Origin: JAFASC01 sp034669505
GTDB taxonomy: Bacteria; Pseudomonadota; Alphaproteobacteria; Rhizobiales; Beijerinckiaceae
DNA: 64,000 bases
Assembly: GCA_034669505.1 (NCBI GenBank)
Contig: JAXDNJ010000039.1
Span: 47,670-111,669 of the forward strand
Direction of reading: 5' to 3'
The notes beneath the pieces were generated by a model. That model saw only the letters and a program-made list of their open reading frames with translations. It was not told the DNA's origin and searched no databases. Below are positions 34,655-43,009 of this stretch, piece by piece. The position numbers were made by a program, and so were the translations under genes. How positions within the stretch are numbered: position 1 is the first letter of the stretch; each line of letters opens with the position of its first letter.

Positions 34655-35110
34655 TCAAAACTGGTTTTTCATCGAGCCGGGCAGGGGAGCCGGCGGAGCG
34701 CGCTCGATCCAATAGCTTTTCGCGGCGGGATCGAAGGCGAGGGCCAGCGGTCGCTTTTTGAACACCCGCATCAAAAGGCCGATTGGGGCGACAACGATGA
34801 AAAACAGAACCGCCATGATCACCGGATTCACGATTTTGGAGAGAACGAGCGCGAGCTGCGTCCAAACGCGATTGAAAGGCGCAAGCAATGCGGGACGAGC
34901 GAGGCTGATGGCGAGCATCGCCACGGCTGCCGCGGCAAACCATCCGGCGCCGCCATGCTCTTTCCACCAGCGGACAATCGCGACAACAGCGAAGAAGCCG
35001 GCGAAGACGAAGCCAAAGCCGCGGTCGGATGAGCCTTTGACCTCTTCTTCGCGGTCGAAGACTTCGTGCAGTCCGGCTGCGGCAAGGTTTTTCGAGGGAT
35101 GGCGCGTCAA
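34655..35110 (-). CDS. SxtJ family membrane protein
   Basis: A 151-aa protein with about three transmembrane helices (VFAGFFAVVAIV, WFAAAAVAMLAISLA and VIMAVLFFIVVAPIGLLMRV) and the conserved tail KRPLALAFDPAAKSYWIERAPP, matching SxtJ-type proteins named from saxitoxin clusters, where they accompany a carbamoyltransferase. A TTG at 35110 is taken as start because it follows GGAAACGA; the frame is open upstream without an ATG. It lies immediately before DUF5989 and the carbamoyltransferase and 25 bases after the epimerase. Confidence 0.75.
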   Translation of the reverse strand: MTRHPSKNLAAAGLHEVFDREEEVKGSSDRGFGFVFAGFFAVVAIVRWWKEHGGAGWFAAAAVAMLAISLARPALLAPFNRVWTQLALVLSKIVNPVIMAVLFFIVVAPIGLLMRVFKKRPLALAFDPAAKSYWIERAPPAPLPGSMKNQF

Positions 35111-35135
35111 ATCGTTTCCGTCTGATGGAAGGTGA

Positions 35136-36146
35136 TCAGGCCGGCTGCAGCGGGCCGTGCGCTCTATACCAGTCGACGAGCGCCCCCACACCCTCGCGGA
35201 TGCCGGTCTGCGGTCGATAGCCGGTCAACCGCTCCAAAAGATGGCAGTCCGCAAAGGTGATCGGCACGTCGCCTTTCTGCATCGGCAGGTAGTTGCGGAT
35301 CGCGGGCTTGCCGAGCTTGCGTTCGATCTCCCCGATGAGGTCGAGGAGGTGTACGGGCTCGCCGCGGCCGATATTGACGATCCTGAATGGCGCGACCGGC
35401 GAAAGCGCCGGCTCGTCCGGGTTATCGGGGGCCTGGACCGGGATGCAGTCGATCAGCCGGATGACCGCCTCGACAAGATCGTCGATATAGGTGAAGTCCC
35501 GCTTCATGTCGCCGTTGTTGTAGATGTCGATCGGGCGGCCGGCCTCGATCGCATCGATGAACTTGAGTGGCGCCATGTCCGGCCGCCCCCAAGGGCCGTA
35601 CACCGTGAAGAACCTAAAGATAGTGATGGGTACGTTCCACAGATGCGCCTGCGCATGAGCCATCACTTCCGTCGCCTTTTTCGAGGCAGCGTAGAGGGTT
35701 AGCGGATGACTCGTATGTTGATGCTCAACGAACGGTATGTCCTTGCTCGCGCCGTAGAGCGAACTGGTCGAGGCAATCAGGAGGTGGCGCGGCGGCGTCT
35801 CCCGCAGTGCCTCCATCAGGTTGAAGGTGCCGATGATGTTGGATTGTACGTAGGCGCGCGGGTTCTCCAGGCTGTAGCGCACGCCGGCCTGGGCCGCGAG
35901 GTGGATCACAACGTCCGGCTCCGCCGTGGCGAGCGCGGCCGCCAGCGCCGCCTCGTCCTCCAGCATACCGACATGCAGACGGAAGCTGTTGCGGCCCTCG
36001 AGCAAGGCGCGCCGCCCCGCCTTCAGCCCCTGATCATAAAACGGGGTGAGCCCGTCGTAGCCATCGACGACGTGTCCGTCGTCGAGAAGTCGTCGGCAGA
36101 GGTGGAAGCCGATGAAGCCGGCAGCGCCGGTAACGAAAATCCGCAT
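35136..36146 (-). CDS. NAD-dependent epimerase, probably UDP-glucuronate 4-epimerase type
   Basis: This 336-aa extended short-chain dehydrogenase has GAAGFIGFHLCRRLLDDGH at the N-terminus (NAD site), STSSLYGASKD with the catalytic Ser region, and YAASK as the YxxxK motif. The segment RFFTVYGPWGRPDMAP matches the UDP-glucuronate/galacturonate epimerase group that supplies capsule and LPS precursors. It starts the minus-strand run SxtJ-DUF5989-carbamoyltransferase-GST-AlgX-like. The 256-base gap to the divergent RND adaptor gene carries the promoters of both sides. Confidence 0.88.
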   Translation of the reverse strand: MRIFVTGAAGFIGFHLCRRLLDDGHVVDGYDGLTPFYDQGLKAGRRALLEGRNSFRLHVGMLEDEAALAAALATAEPDVVIHLAAQAGVRYSLENPRAYVQSNIIGTFNLMEALRETPPRHLLIASTSSLYGASKDIPFVEHQHTSHPLTLYAASKKATEVMAHAQAHLWNVPITIFRFFTVYGPWGRPDMAPLKFIDAIEAGRPIDIYNNGDMKRDFTYIDDLVEAVIRLIDCIPVQAPDNPDEPALSPVAPFRIVNIGRGEPVHLLDLIGEIERKLGKPAIRNYLPMQKGDVPITFADCHLLERLTGYRPQTGIREGVGALVDWYRAHGPLQPA

Positions 36147-36402
36147 CTGGGCGGCGCCGGACCCCGAATGAGAGGCGCCGAGGCCTACTCAATCGGAGGC
36201 GAGGGCGCAACCTGCTGCGCTCACGCCCGGCGCCTGGCGGCTTGAGGCAGCGCGGACCTCCCGGTTCGCTTGCATTGATGGGAGGTCGGGTAGCGGCGCC
36301 CGCAAGCCATTGTTCCAGCGTGGTGTGCGCCGTCGAAAGCCGGATTTTACGCTGCGCCAAAATGCTCTAGACGTGGGCCGGGGACATTCTGGGCTTGTCG
36401 AA

Positions 36403-37308
36403 ATGGGGTTCGTCTTCAAGAGTTCGGCGGCTTGCATCTACGGCGTCCCGACGGCGCTGCTGGCCGGCGTTCTGGCAAGCGTCCCGCTAGCCGATGCCGC
36501 CGACACGCTGCCCAATCCTCCCGGAATGGCAGTGAGCGTGGCCAAGGCGCGGCGCATTTGTTTCAGCGACACGCTGCAGCTGACGGGCCGCCTTGTCGCG
36601 CGCGAGGAGGTTCCCGTCCGCCCGGATGCAGAGGGGCTGCGCGTCACGCAAATCCTGGTCGAGGATGGAGACAAGGTGACCGCCGGGCAGGTTCTCGCCC
36701 GGCTCGGCCGTACGGAAGGGCTTCCCGGAACGACGAGTCCTGTTCAGGTGACGGCACCGGCCGCCGGCATCGTGCTTCTCCCCGCACCGCCATCGCCGCG
36801 CGCCACGCGCCCGGAGCCGATGTTTCGGATCATCGTCAACGGCGAAATCGAGGCCGATATCGAGGCGCCCTCGGTCACTCTGCCTGGGATTTCGGTGGGA
36901 CAGACCGCGGATGTCGATATCGCCGGAACCGGCCCGGTGCCGGGGCGCGTGCGCGCCATCTCTCCGGAGGTCGACGCCGCAACGCAGCTCGGTCATGTGC
37001 GCGTCGGCTTCAAGTCCGACAGCGTGCTGCATCTCGGCAGTTTCGCCAAAGCGACCATTGAGCGGGGGCGAACATGCGGGCCTTCGATCCCGCTGACCGC
37101 GATCCTCTATGGTGCCGAGGGCGCCGTCGTGCAGATCGTGCGTAACGGGCGCGTGCAGACGCAGCCAGTCAGGGTCGGGCTGTTGGCGGGCGAAGATGCC
37201 GAAGTGCGCGAAGGGCTTGTTCTCGGGGATATCGTCGTCAGGCGCGCCGGAACCTTCCTGCGCGAAGGGGACGTGGTGCGTCAGGTTTCTTCGGACGAGC
37301 CGAGTTGA
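36403..37308 (+). CDS. RND efflux periplasmic adaptor-like protein (no adjacent pump)
   Basis: The 301-aa product has a signal sequence (to about residue 33, ADAA) and the layout of a membrane fusion protein: a biotinyl/lipoyl-like half (LQLTGRLVAREEVPVRPDAEGLR, VEDGDKVTAGQVLARLG), a second lipoyl half (VTAPAAGIVLLP), a beta-barrel with PGRVRAISPEVDAATQLGHVRV, and a membrane-proximal part. The helical hairpin that normally separates the lipoyl halves is almost absent, so it may not bridge to an outer-membrane channel. It is paralogous to the adaptor at 38833-39789. The next gene, 12 bases on, is a caspase-like protein rather than a pump. Confidence 0.78.
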   Translation: MGFVFKSSAACIYGVPTALLAGVLASVPLADAADTLPNPPGMAVSVAKARRICFSDTLQLTGRLVAREEVPVRPDAEGLRVTQILVEDGDKVTAGQVLARLGRTEGLPGTTSPVQVTAPAAGIVLLPAPPSPRATRPEPMFRIIVNGEIEADIEAPSVTLPGISVGQTADVDIAGTGPVPGRVRAISPEVDAATQLGHVRVGFKSDSVLHLGSFAKATIERGRTCGPSIPLTAILYGAEGAVVQIVRNGRVQTQPVRVGLLAGEDAEVREGLVLGDIVVRRAGTFLREGDVVRQVSSDEPS

Positions 37309-37320
37309 GCTGACAAAGCG

Positions 37321-38151
37321 GTGATCATATCAGGGCGAACTTCTTGCCGGTTCCTGGCCTATGTTTACCTGCTTCTAGCAATGCTCGCGCCTGCCGCTGT
37401 CTCAGCGGCGGAGCAACAGCGTGTCGCGCTTGTCATCGGCAACGCCGATTACCCGGATGCAAGCGCACCTATCGTCGCCGCACTCAGGAGCGCACGCGCT
37501 GTCGCCGAGCAATTGCAAAATTCCGGCTTTGAGGTCGATGTCGCCGAGAACCTCCACAAGGAGTCGCTGCAGACGCGCGTCCAAAGTTTCTACGAAAAGA
37601 TCGAGCCCGGCGCCGTCGTCGTCTTCTTCTTCAGCGGCTATGCGATTCAGGCCGCACGCCAGAACTTCATCATCCCGCTCGATGCGCTGATCTGGAAGGA
37701 AGCCGACGTTCGCCGCGAAGGCCTCAGCATCGAAGCGATGTTGGCGGCCTTTAGCCGACGTGGTGCGAGCACGCGGGTGATCGTCCTCGATGCGTCGCGC
37801 CGGAACCCATTCGAGCGGCGGTTTCGCAGCTATTCCGCCGGACTCGGCATCATCGAGACGCCGAAGAACACGATCATCATCTCGACCGCAAGTCCGGGAA
37901 AAGTCATCAGCGATTCCGACCCGGACAACAGCCTCTTCGTCGATCTGCTTCTGAAGCAAACGAGCGCACCGGGCGTTCCCGTGGCGGACGTCTTCAACCG
38001 GGCGCGTGAAGACGTGTCCCGCGCCACCAAGGGCCAGCAAGTACCCTGGGTGTCGATCAATCTTCCGAACAGAATCTACATCAGCAAGCCGCCGGTGCCG
38101 CTGCTTCCGCAAAGGCCATTGCGCGCGCAGCAAAAGATGGTGCCGGAATAG
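37321..38151 (+). CDS. Secreted caspase-fold (peptidase C14-like) protein lacking catalytic His and Cys
   Basis: The 276-aa product has a signal sequence (to about residue 31) and a caspase-like p20 fold: RVALVIGNADYP at the first strand, LRSARAVAEQLQNSGFEV, VVVFFFSGYAIQ and VIVLDASRRNPF. In active family members the last two motifs read SGHG with catalytic His and DACRxNP with catalytic Cys. Here Tyr107 and Ser159 stand at those places, so cysteine-protease activity is not expected. It starts with GTG 12 bases after the adaptor gene and is probably co-transcribed with it. A structural or binding role is likely; I do not know its partner. Confidence 0.82.
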   Translation: MIISGRTSCRFLAYVYLLLAMLAPAAVSAAEQQRVALVIGNADYPDASAPIVAALRSARAVAEQLQNSGFEVDVAENLHKESLQTRVQSFYEKIEPGAVVVFFFSGYAIQAARQNFIIPLDALIWKEADVRREGLSIEAMLAAFSRRGASTRVIVLDASRRNPFERRFRSYSAGLGIIETPKNTIIISTASPGKVISDSDPDNSLFVDLLLKQTSAPGVPVADVFNRAREDVSRATKGQQVPWVSINLPNRIYISKPPVPLLPQRPLRAQQKMVPE

Positions 38152-38266
38152 AGCGCGCAGACGGCTAGCGCGCCGTTGCCAAAATAGCTCTTTCCGCGCG
38201 ATGTGCGGCGAAGGCTCAGGTTGCCTAGGTTAATGCGCGGGCCGAGGAATTGCCCGATCATGCGCG

Positions 38267-38503
38267 ATGCCGCTCTATTTTTTCGACGTGACCGACACCG
38301 GAAACGTATTTCCAGACACAGAGGGCACAGAGCTTGCTGGGCTAGGCGAAGCTCGTCACGAAGCGCTCAGAACCCTTGGCGAGATCGCGAAAGACAAGCT
38401 GCCCGACGGGGATTTCCGAACCTTGGTCATCGAGATTCGGGAGAGCGGTGGTCCCGTTATCCTGACGGCTTCGCTTTCGTTGAACGTGTCGCGGGACCTG
38501 TAG
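38267..38503 (+). CDS. DUF6894 family small protein (copy 3)
   Basis: The 78-aa protein begins MPLYFFDVTDTGNVFPDTEG, followed by LGEARHEALRTLGEIAKDKLPDG and a closing beta-strand part (RTLVIEIRESGGPVILTASLSL), matching DUF6894. It is the third copy in the window, about 16 kb from the other two. It is a single gene with the caspase-like gene 115 bases upstream. Function unknown. Confidence 0.82.
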   Translation: MPLYFFDVTDTGNVFPDTEGTELAGLGEARHEALRTLGEIAKDKLPDGDFRTLVIEIRESGGPVILTASLSLNVSRDL

Positions 38504-38597
38504 CCGGATCGGCTTCCTCAGCCATCCGCTGCCCCTGTGCAGCGATCTTAAGCCACCACGCCTTATCGCCCTCGCCCTTGGTCCTCTCCGCTTGCAA
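38457..38597 (-). pseudogene. Possible remnant of a small rhizobial-type helical protein
   Basis: On the minus strand a short frame reads ECRLQAERTKGEGDKAWWLK followed by IAAQGQRMAEEADPATG, ending in TAA at 38459-38457. This resembles a common small Rhizobiales protein pattern (Cys-Arg-x-x-Ala-Glu ... DKa-x-WLk-xA...LAEEAe). There is no ATG; the only candidate start is a TTG at 38597 inside the motif, with GGAGGA 7 bases upstream. It overlaps the 3' end of the DUF6894 gene in antisense. It is either a truncated remnant or a chance match. The rest of the 329-base gap up to 38832 holds nothing I recognise except the presumed promoter of the RND genes. Confidence 0.25.
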
Positions 38598-38832
38598 ACG
38601 GCATTCCTCCGCCGTTGGCGGCAGTGGTCGCGGCGGCTGTTGGGCATGTGGGGAGGGCCGGTTTCACCGTGATATGCGTCGCCCGGCAGAAGAATAGGTC
38701 ACGTGGGCGAAGAGCCAAAAGGCGAGAAGCGCCCGCACCCAGCCCTCCAATTGCTGCCGCTCCGCCCGCCGTGTAAGTGTGGCGCCCCTTTGCCAGTCGA
38801 TATTGCGGCCAACGGTCCGCTTGGGTTTCCTC

Positions 38833-39789
38833 ATGAGAACTGGTCCGTCGTTCGGGACCTGGATTGCGCCGCTTGCTCTCGTCGTTTTTGCGGCCGCCGC
38901 GCTCATTTCGCTGTCGGCTGCGAACGCGGCCGACAAGACGGCACCGCCGAATGCCGCCGGCACATACGTGATCGTATCGCGCGCGGTGCAGGGATGTTTC
39001 TTCGATACCGTGCGGGTCAGCGGCTATCTGGTGCCGCGCCAGGAGGTCCAGATCCCTTTTGAGGCTGAGGGCTACCGCATCACGGAGGTCTCGGCGGGCG
39101 AGGGCGACAAGGTGACATCCGGGCAACAGCTTGCGAAGCTGGTGCGCCTGACGGGAGATCAATCCCCGCCGCCGCCGGCGCAATCCGCCAATACGCCGCC
39201 GGTGATCGTTCGCGCCCCGGTCGCCGGCACGATTATCAAGGCATCGGCCGCCGTCGGATCGATCGCTTCGCCGCGTGCCGAGCCGCTGTTCCGCATCGCA
39301 GCCGACGGACAGATCGAACTCGAAGCGGAAGTGCCCGGCATACAGCTCGCCAAACTCAAGCCGGATGAGCCGGCACGCGTGGAAGTCGGCATCGCGCCCG
39401 AAATCGCCGGCAAAGTGCGCCGCACGATGGTCGAGATCAATCCGGCGACGCAGCTCGGGCGGGTGCGCGTCTCCGTCGATCAGGCGCCGGGCCTCCGCTT
39501 CGGCGCGTTCGCGAAAGCCAGCATCGACGCGACGCGGCGCTGCGGCGTGTCGGTGCCACGCTCGGCCGTCGCCTACGGCACGAACGGCACCAGCATTCAG
39601 GTGGTTCAGGACAGAATCGTGGAATCGCGCAACGTGCGCGTCGGCCTCACCTCCGACAAGGACGCGGAAATTCGCGACGGCGTCAAGGAAGGCGACCTCG
39701 TCGTCGCCCACGCCGGAACGTCGTTGCGCGAGGGCGAGAAGGTGACGACCATCTTTGCCGACGAGTTCGGCCAGACGAGCCTGCGATGA
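38833..39789 (+). CDS. RND efflux periplasmic adaptor subunit
   Basis: The 318-aa membrane fusion protein has a signal sequence (to about residue 33), a first lipoyl half (VSGYLVPRQEVQIPFEAEGYR, SAGEGDKVTSGQQLAKLV), a second (VRAPVAGTIIKASAAVGSIA), a barrel segment (GKVRRTMVEINPATQLGRVRV) and a membrane-proximal domain ending EGEKVTTIFADEF. As in the paralogue at 36403-37308, the helical hairpin is very short. Its TGA overlaps the start of the pump gene (ATGA at 39786-39789), so the two are translationally coupled and should form one export system. An upstream in-frame start at 38779 is possible. Confidence 0.88.
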   Translation: MRTGPSFGTWIAPLALVVFAAAALISLSAANAADKTAPPNAAGTYVIVSRAVQGCFFDTVRVSGYLVPRQEVQIPFEAEGYRITEVSAGEGDKVTSGQQLAKLVRLTGDQSPPPPAQSANTPPVIVRAPVAGTIIKASAAVGSIASPRAEPLFRIAADGQIELEAEVPGIQLAKLKPDEPARVEVGIAPEIAGKVRRTMVEINPATQLGRVRVSVDQAPGLRFGAFAKASIDATRRCGVSVPRSAVAYGTNGTSIQVVQDRIVESRNVRVGLTSDKDAEIRDGVKEGDLVVAHAGTSLREGEKVTTIFADEFGQTSLR

Positions 39790-42700
39790 GAATGAACGTT
39801 TCGGCCTGGTCGATCCGGCGCCCGCTGCCGGCGATCCTGTTTGCCGTTGTGACGGTGCTTTTGGGCGCGCTGGCTTTCACCAAGCTGCCGATCACCCGAT
39901 TGCCCAATGTCGATGTCCCGATCGTCTCGGTCACGATCTCGCAATTCGGCGCGGCGCCGTCCGAACTCGAAGCGCAAGTCACGAAGGCCGTCGAGGACGG
40001 AGTGTCCGGGGTCGAGGGCGTGCGCCACATTACCTCCTCGATCACCGACGGTCTTTCGGTGACGACGATCGCCTTTCGTCTCGAGACGAATACCGATCGC
40101 GCGCTGAACGACGTGAAGGACGCCGTCACGCGCGTGCGCGCCAATCTGCCGCGCAACATCGACGAGCCGCTGATCCAGCGCGTCGATGTCGTCGGTCTCG
40201 GCATCGTCACATACGCGGCAATCTCGCCCGGCAAGACGCCGGAGCAATTGTCCTACTTCGTCGACGAGGTGGTGAAGCGGCGGCTGCAGGGCATTCGCGG
40301 TGTCGGCCGCGTCGAGCGTATCGGCGGTGTCGATCGCGAGATCTTGGTGTCGCTCGATCCCGATCGCGTGCAGGCCATTGGGCTGACCGCGGTCGATATC
40401 AGCCGGCGTCTACGCGGCACCAATGTCGACCTTGCCGGCGGTCGCGCCGAAATCGGCGGCGGCGACGAAGCGATCCGCACGTTGGCCGGCGCCAAGACGC
40501 TCGATGCGCTCGCGGCTACCGTCATCGCCTTACCCGCTGGCGGAACTGTACGCCTCGACGATCTCGGGGTGGTCACCGATACCGTCGCCGAGCCGCGCAC
40601 CTTTGCGCGCGTCGATGGCGAGCCGGTCGTTGCCTTCAGCATCTTGCGGGCGAAGGGCGCGAGCGATGTCACCACCGCCAATGCGGTGGCGAGCGCCGTT
40701 GCCGACATTCATCAGACTTATCCCGACGTCGATCTGAAGCGCATCGACTCCTCGGTGGACTACACGGTCGGCAACTACCATTCGGCCATGGAGACGCTGT
40801 TCGAGGGCGCGGTCCTCGCCGTCATCGTCGTGGCGATTTTCCTCTGGGATTGGCGTGCCACGGTCATCGCCGCGATCACGCTGCCGCTGTCGATCTTTCC
40901 CGCCTTCTGGGCGATGAACGCGCTTGGCTTCTCGCTCAATCTCGTGAGCCTGCTCGCGATCACGCTTGCGACCGGCATTCTCGTCGACGATGCGATCGTC
41001 GAGATCGAAAACATCGTCCGCCATATCAGGATGGGCAAGTCAGCCTATCAGGCGGCACTCGAAGCCGCCGACGAGATCGGTCTCGCCGTCGTCGCGATCA
41101 GCCTGACGATCATCGCGATCTTTCTGCCGGCGAGCTTCATGGAGAGCATTGCCGGCCAGTTCTTCAAGCAATTCGGCCTCACCGTCTCGGTGCAGGTGCT
41201 GTTTTCGCTTCTTTGCGCGCGGCTGATCACGCCGATGCTCGCGGCCTATTTCATGAAGGACCAGGCGCACGAGGAAAAGCGCGGCGGGCGGCTGCTCGAA
41301 ACATATACGCGGATCGTCGCCTGGTCGGTGCAGCATCGCTATATCACGGTCATCGCCGGCGTCGTGCTTTTCGCCCTGTCGCTCGCCAGCACGAAGCTCT
41401 TGCCGTCGGGATTCCTGCCGCCGCAGGACACGGCACGCTCGCTGCTTGCGATCGAATTGCCGCCGGGAACGCAGCTCTCGGGCACGCAGACCGTCACCGA
41501 GAACATCGTCAAGCGGCTGAAGATGCATCCCGAGATCCAAAGCGTCTTTGTCGATGGCGGCCGCATTCCGCCGGCCACTATGGAGACGCGCAAAGCGGCG
41601 CTGATCATCAATTATTCGCAGAAGAACGAGCGCTCGGTCTCCGTGCATGATCTTGAGCTGACGATCGGCCGCGAGCTCGCCGACATGCCTGATATGCGCT
41701 ACTGGTTCCTCGACGATAACGGCCAGCGGCCGGTAGCGCTGATCGTCACCGGGCCGGACAGTATCACCGTCGACAATTTTGCCTCCGAACTCGCGCTGCA
41801 AATGCATCGCGTGCCGACGATCACCAATGTCGTGCCGGCCGCGACACTCGACCGGCCCGAGCTGCTCATCCGGCCGCGGCGAGATATTGCCGGCCGGCTC
41901 GGCGTCTCCACGGAGAGCCTCTCGGAAACCATCCGCGTCGCCACGATCGGCGACGTTCCTCCGGCACTGGCCAAATTCGACGCAGGCGGCCGGCTGGTGC
42001 CGATCCGCGTGCAGCTCGATTCACGCGCCCGCGCCGACAAGCAGGTGCTGGAACGGCTGAAAGTGCCGACCGGAGCGGGCACCGGCGTGCCGCTCTTGGC
42101 CATCGCCGACATCCAGCTCGGCGAAGGCCCGATCAGCATCAACCGCTACGATCGCGAGCGGCAGGCGCAAATCCAGGCCGATCTCGTGGGATCGGCGGCG
42201 CTGAGCGATGTCATGGCGGCGATTGACGCGCTGCCGCTGATGAAGAACAAGCCGCCGACAATTACCGTGAAGCAGGCCGGCGACGCCGAAACCATGGAAG
42301 AGCTGTTCTCGGGCTTTGCGACGGCGATGCGCGACGGGCTGCTCATGGTCATCACCGTGCTCATCCTGCTCTTCGGCAGTTTCCTGCAACCGATTACGAT
42401 CCTTATTACTTTGCCGCTTTCGGTCGGCGGGGCGATCCTCGGCCTCCTCATCACCGGCAAGTCGATCAGCATGCCCGTCGTCATCGGCTTCATGATGCTG
42501 ATGGGCATCGTCACCAAGAACGCAATCATGCTGGTCGACTTCATCATCGAGGCGCGCCACGCCGGTGTCGATCGCACGACGGCGATCGTCGATGCAGGCC
42601 GCAAGCGCGCCCGCCCGATCATCATGACGACGATCGCCATGGTCGCCGGCGTGCTGCCAAGCGCGCTCGCCTTCGGCGCGGGCGGCGAATTCCGCGCGCC

Positions 42701-42923
42701 GATGGCAATTGCCGTCATCGCCGGGCTGATCGTCTCGACCTTCCTGTCGCTGCTCTTCGTGCCGGCGTTCTTTGCGATGATGGACGATTGCGAAGGCGGG
42801 ATACGCGGGGTCTTCTCCCGCTTCATCACGCGCGGCCGGGCACAAAGTCCTGCGCCAGTGCATGACGGCGGGATTGCAGATCACCCCGGAGCCGCTGCGC
42901 CGCATCCCGCCCCGGGCGAATAG
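39786..42923 (+). CDS. RND efflux transporter permease (HAE-type)
   Basis: The 1045-aa inner-membrane proton antiporter has the RND architecture: helix 1 (ILFAVVTVLLGALAFTKLPI), a large periplasmic loop with porter and docking regions, helices 2-6 with the proton-relay GILVDDAIVEIENI, the second large loop, and helices 8-12 with GFMMLMGIVTKNAIMLVDF and MTTIAMVAGVLPSALAFG. The length is normal for AcrB-like pumps of the hydrophobe/amphiphile family. Substrates cannot be read from the sequence. It has no outer-membrane factor gene next to it; a separate TolC-like channel would be needed. Coupled to the upstream adaptor. Confidence 0.94.
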   Translation: MRMNVSAWSIRRPLPAILFAVVTVLLGALAFTKLPITRLPNVDVPIVSVTISQFGAAPSELEAQVTKAVEDGVSGVEGVRHITSSITDGLSVTTIAFRLETNTDRALNDVKDAVTRVRANLPRNIDEPLIQRVDVVGLGIVTYAAISPGKTPEQLSYFVDEVVKRRLQGIRGVGRVERIGGVDREILVSLDPDRVQAIGLTAVDISRRLRGTNVDLAGGRAEIGGGDEAIRTLAGAKTLDALAATVIALPAGGTVRLDDLGVVTDTVAEPRTFARVDGEPVVAFSILRAKGASDVTTANAVASAVADIHQTYPDVDLKRIDSSVDYTVGNYHSAMETLFEGAVLAVIVVAIFLWDWRATVIAAITLPLSIFPAFWAMNALGFSLNLVSLLAITLATGILVDDAIVEIENIVRHIRMGKSAYQAALEAADEIGLAVVAISLTIIAIFLPASFMESIAGQFFKQFGLTVSVQVLFSLLCARLITPMLAAYFMKDQAHEEKRGGRLLETYTRIVAWSVQHRYITVIAGVVLFALSLASTKLLPSGFLPPQDTARSLLAIELPPGTQLSGTQTVTENIVKRLKMHPEIQSVFVDGGRIPPATMETRKAALIINYSQKNERSVSVHDLELTIGRELADMPDMRYWFLDDNGQRPVALIVTGPDSITVDNFASELALQMHRVPTITNVVPAATLDRPELLIRPRRDIAGRLGVSTESLSETIRVATIGDVPPALAKFDAGGRLVPIRVQLDSRARADKQVLERLKVPTGAGTGVPLLAIADIQLGEGPISINRYDRERQAQIQADLVGSAALSDVMAAIDALPLMKNKPPTITVKQAGDAETMEELFSGFATAMRDGLLMVITVLILLFGSFLQPITILITLPLSVGGAILGLLITGKSISMPVVIGFMMLMGIVTKNAIMLVDFIIEARHAGVDRTTAIVDAGRKRARPIIMTTIAMVAGVLPSALAFGAGGEFRAPMAIAVIAGLIVSTFLSLLFVPAFFAMMDDCEGGIRGVFSRFITRGRAQSPAPVHDGGIADHPGAAAPHPAPGE

Positions 42924-43009
42924 GCGCGCAGCCGCCGCCGCGCTCGCCTTCGCCGCGGGCCTGGGCTAATCCTGCCTCACATCGCAAAATCCGAAAGAGG
43001 AACGCCCGC

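Noticed and set aside
35706..36245. A 179-codon plus-strand frame opposite the epimerase N-terminus
   Set aside because: Antisense of the confident epimerase gene, biased Arg/Glu composition, no ribosome-binding site seen.
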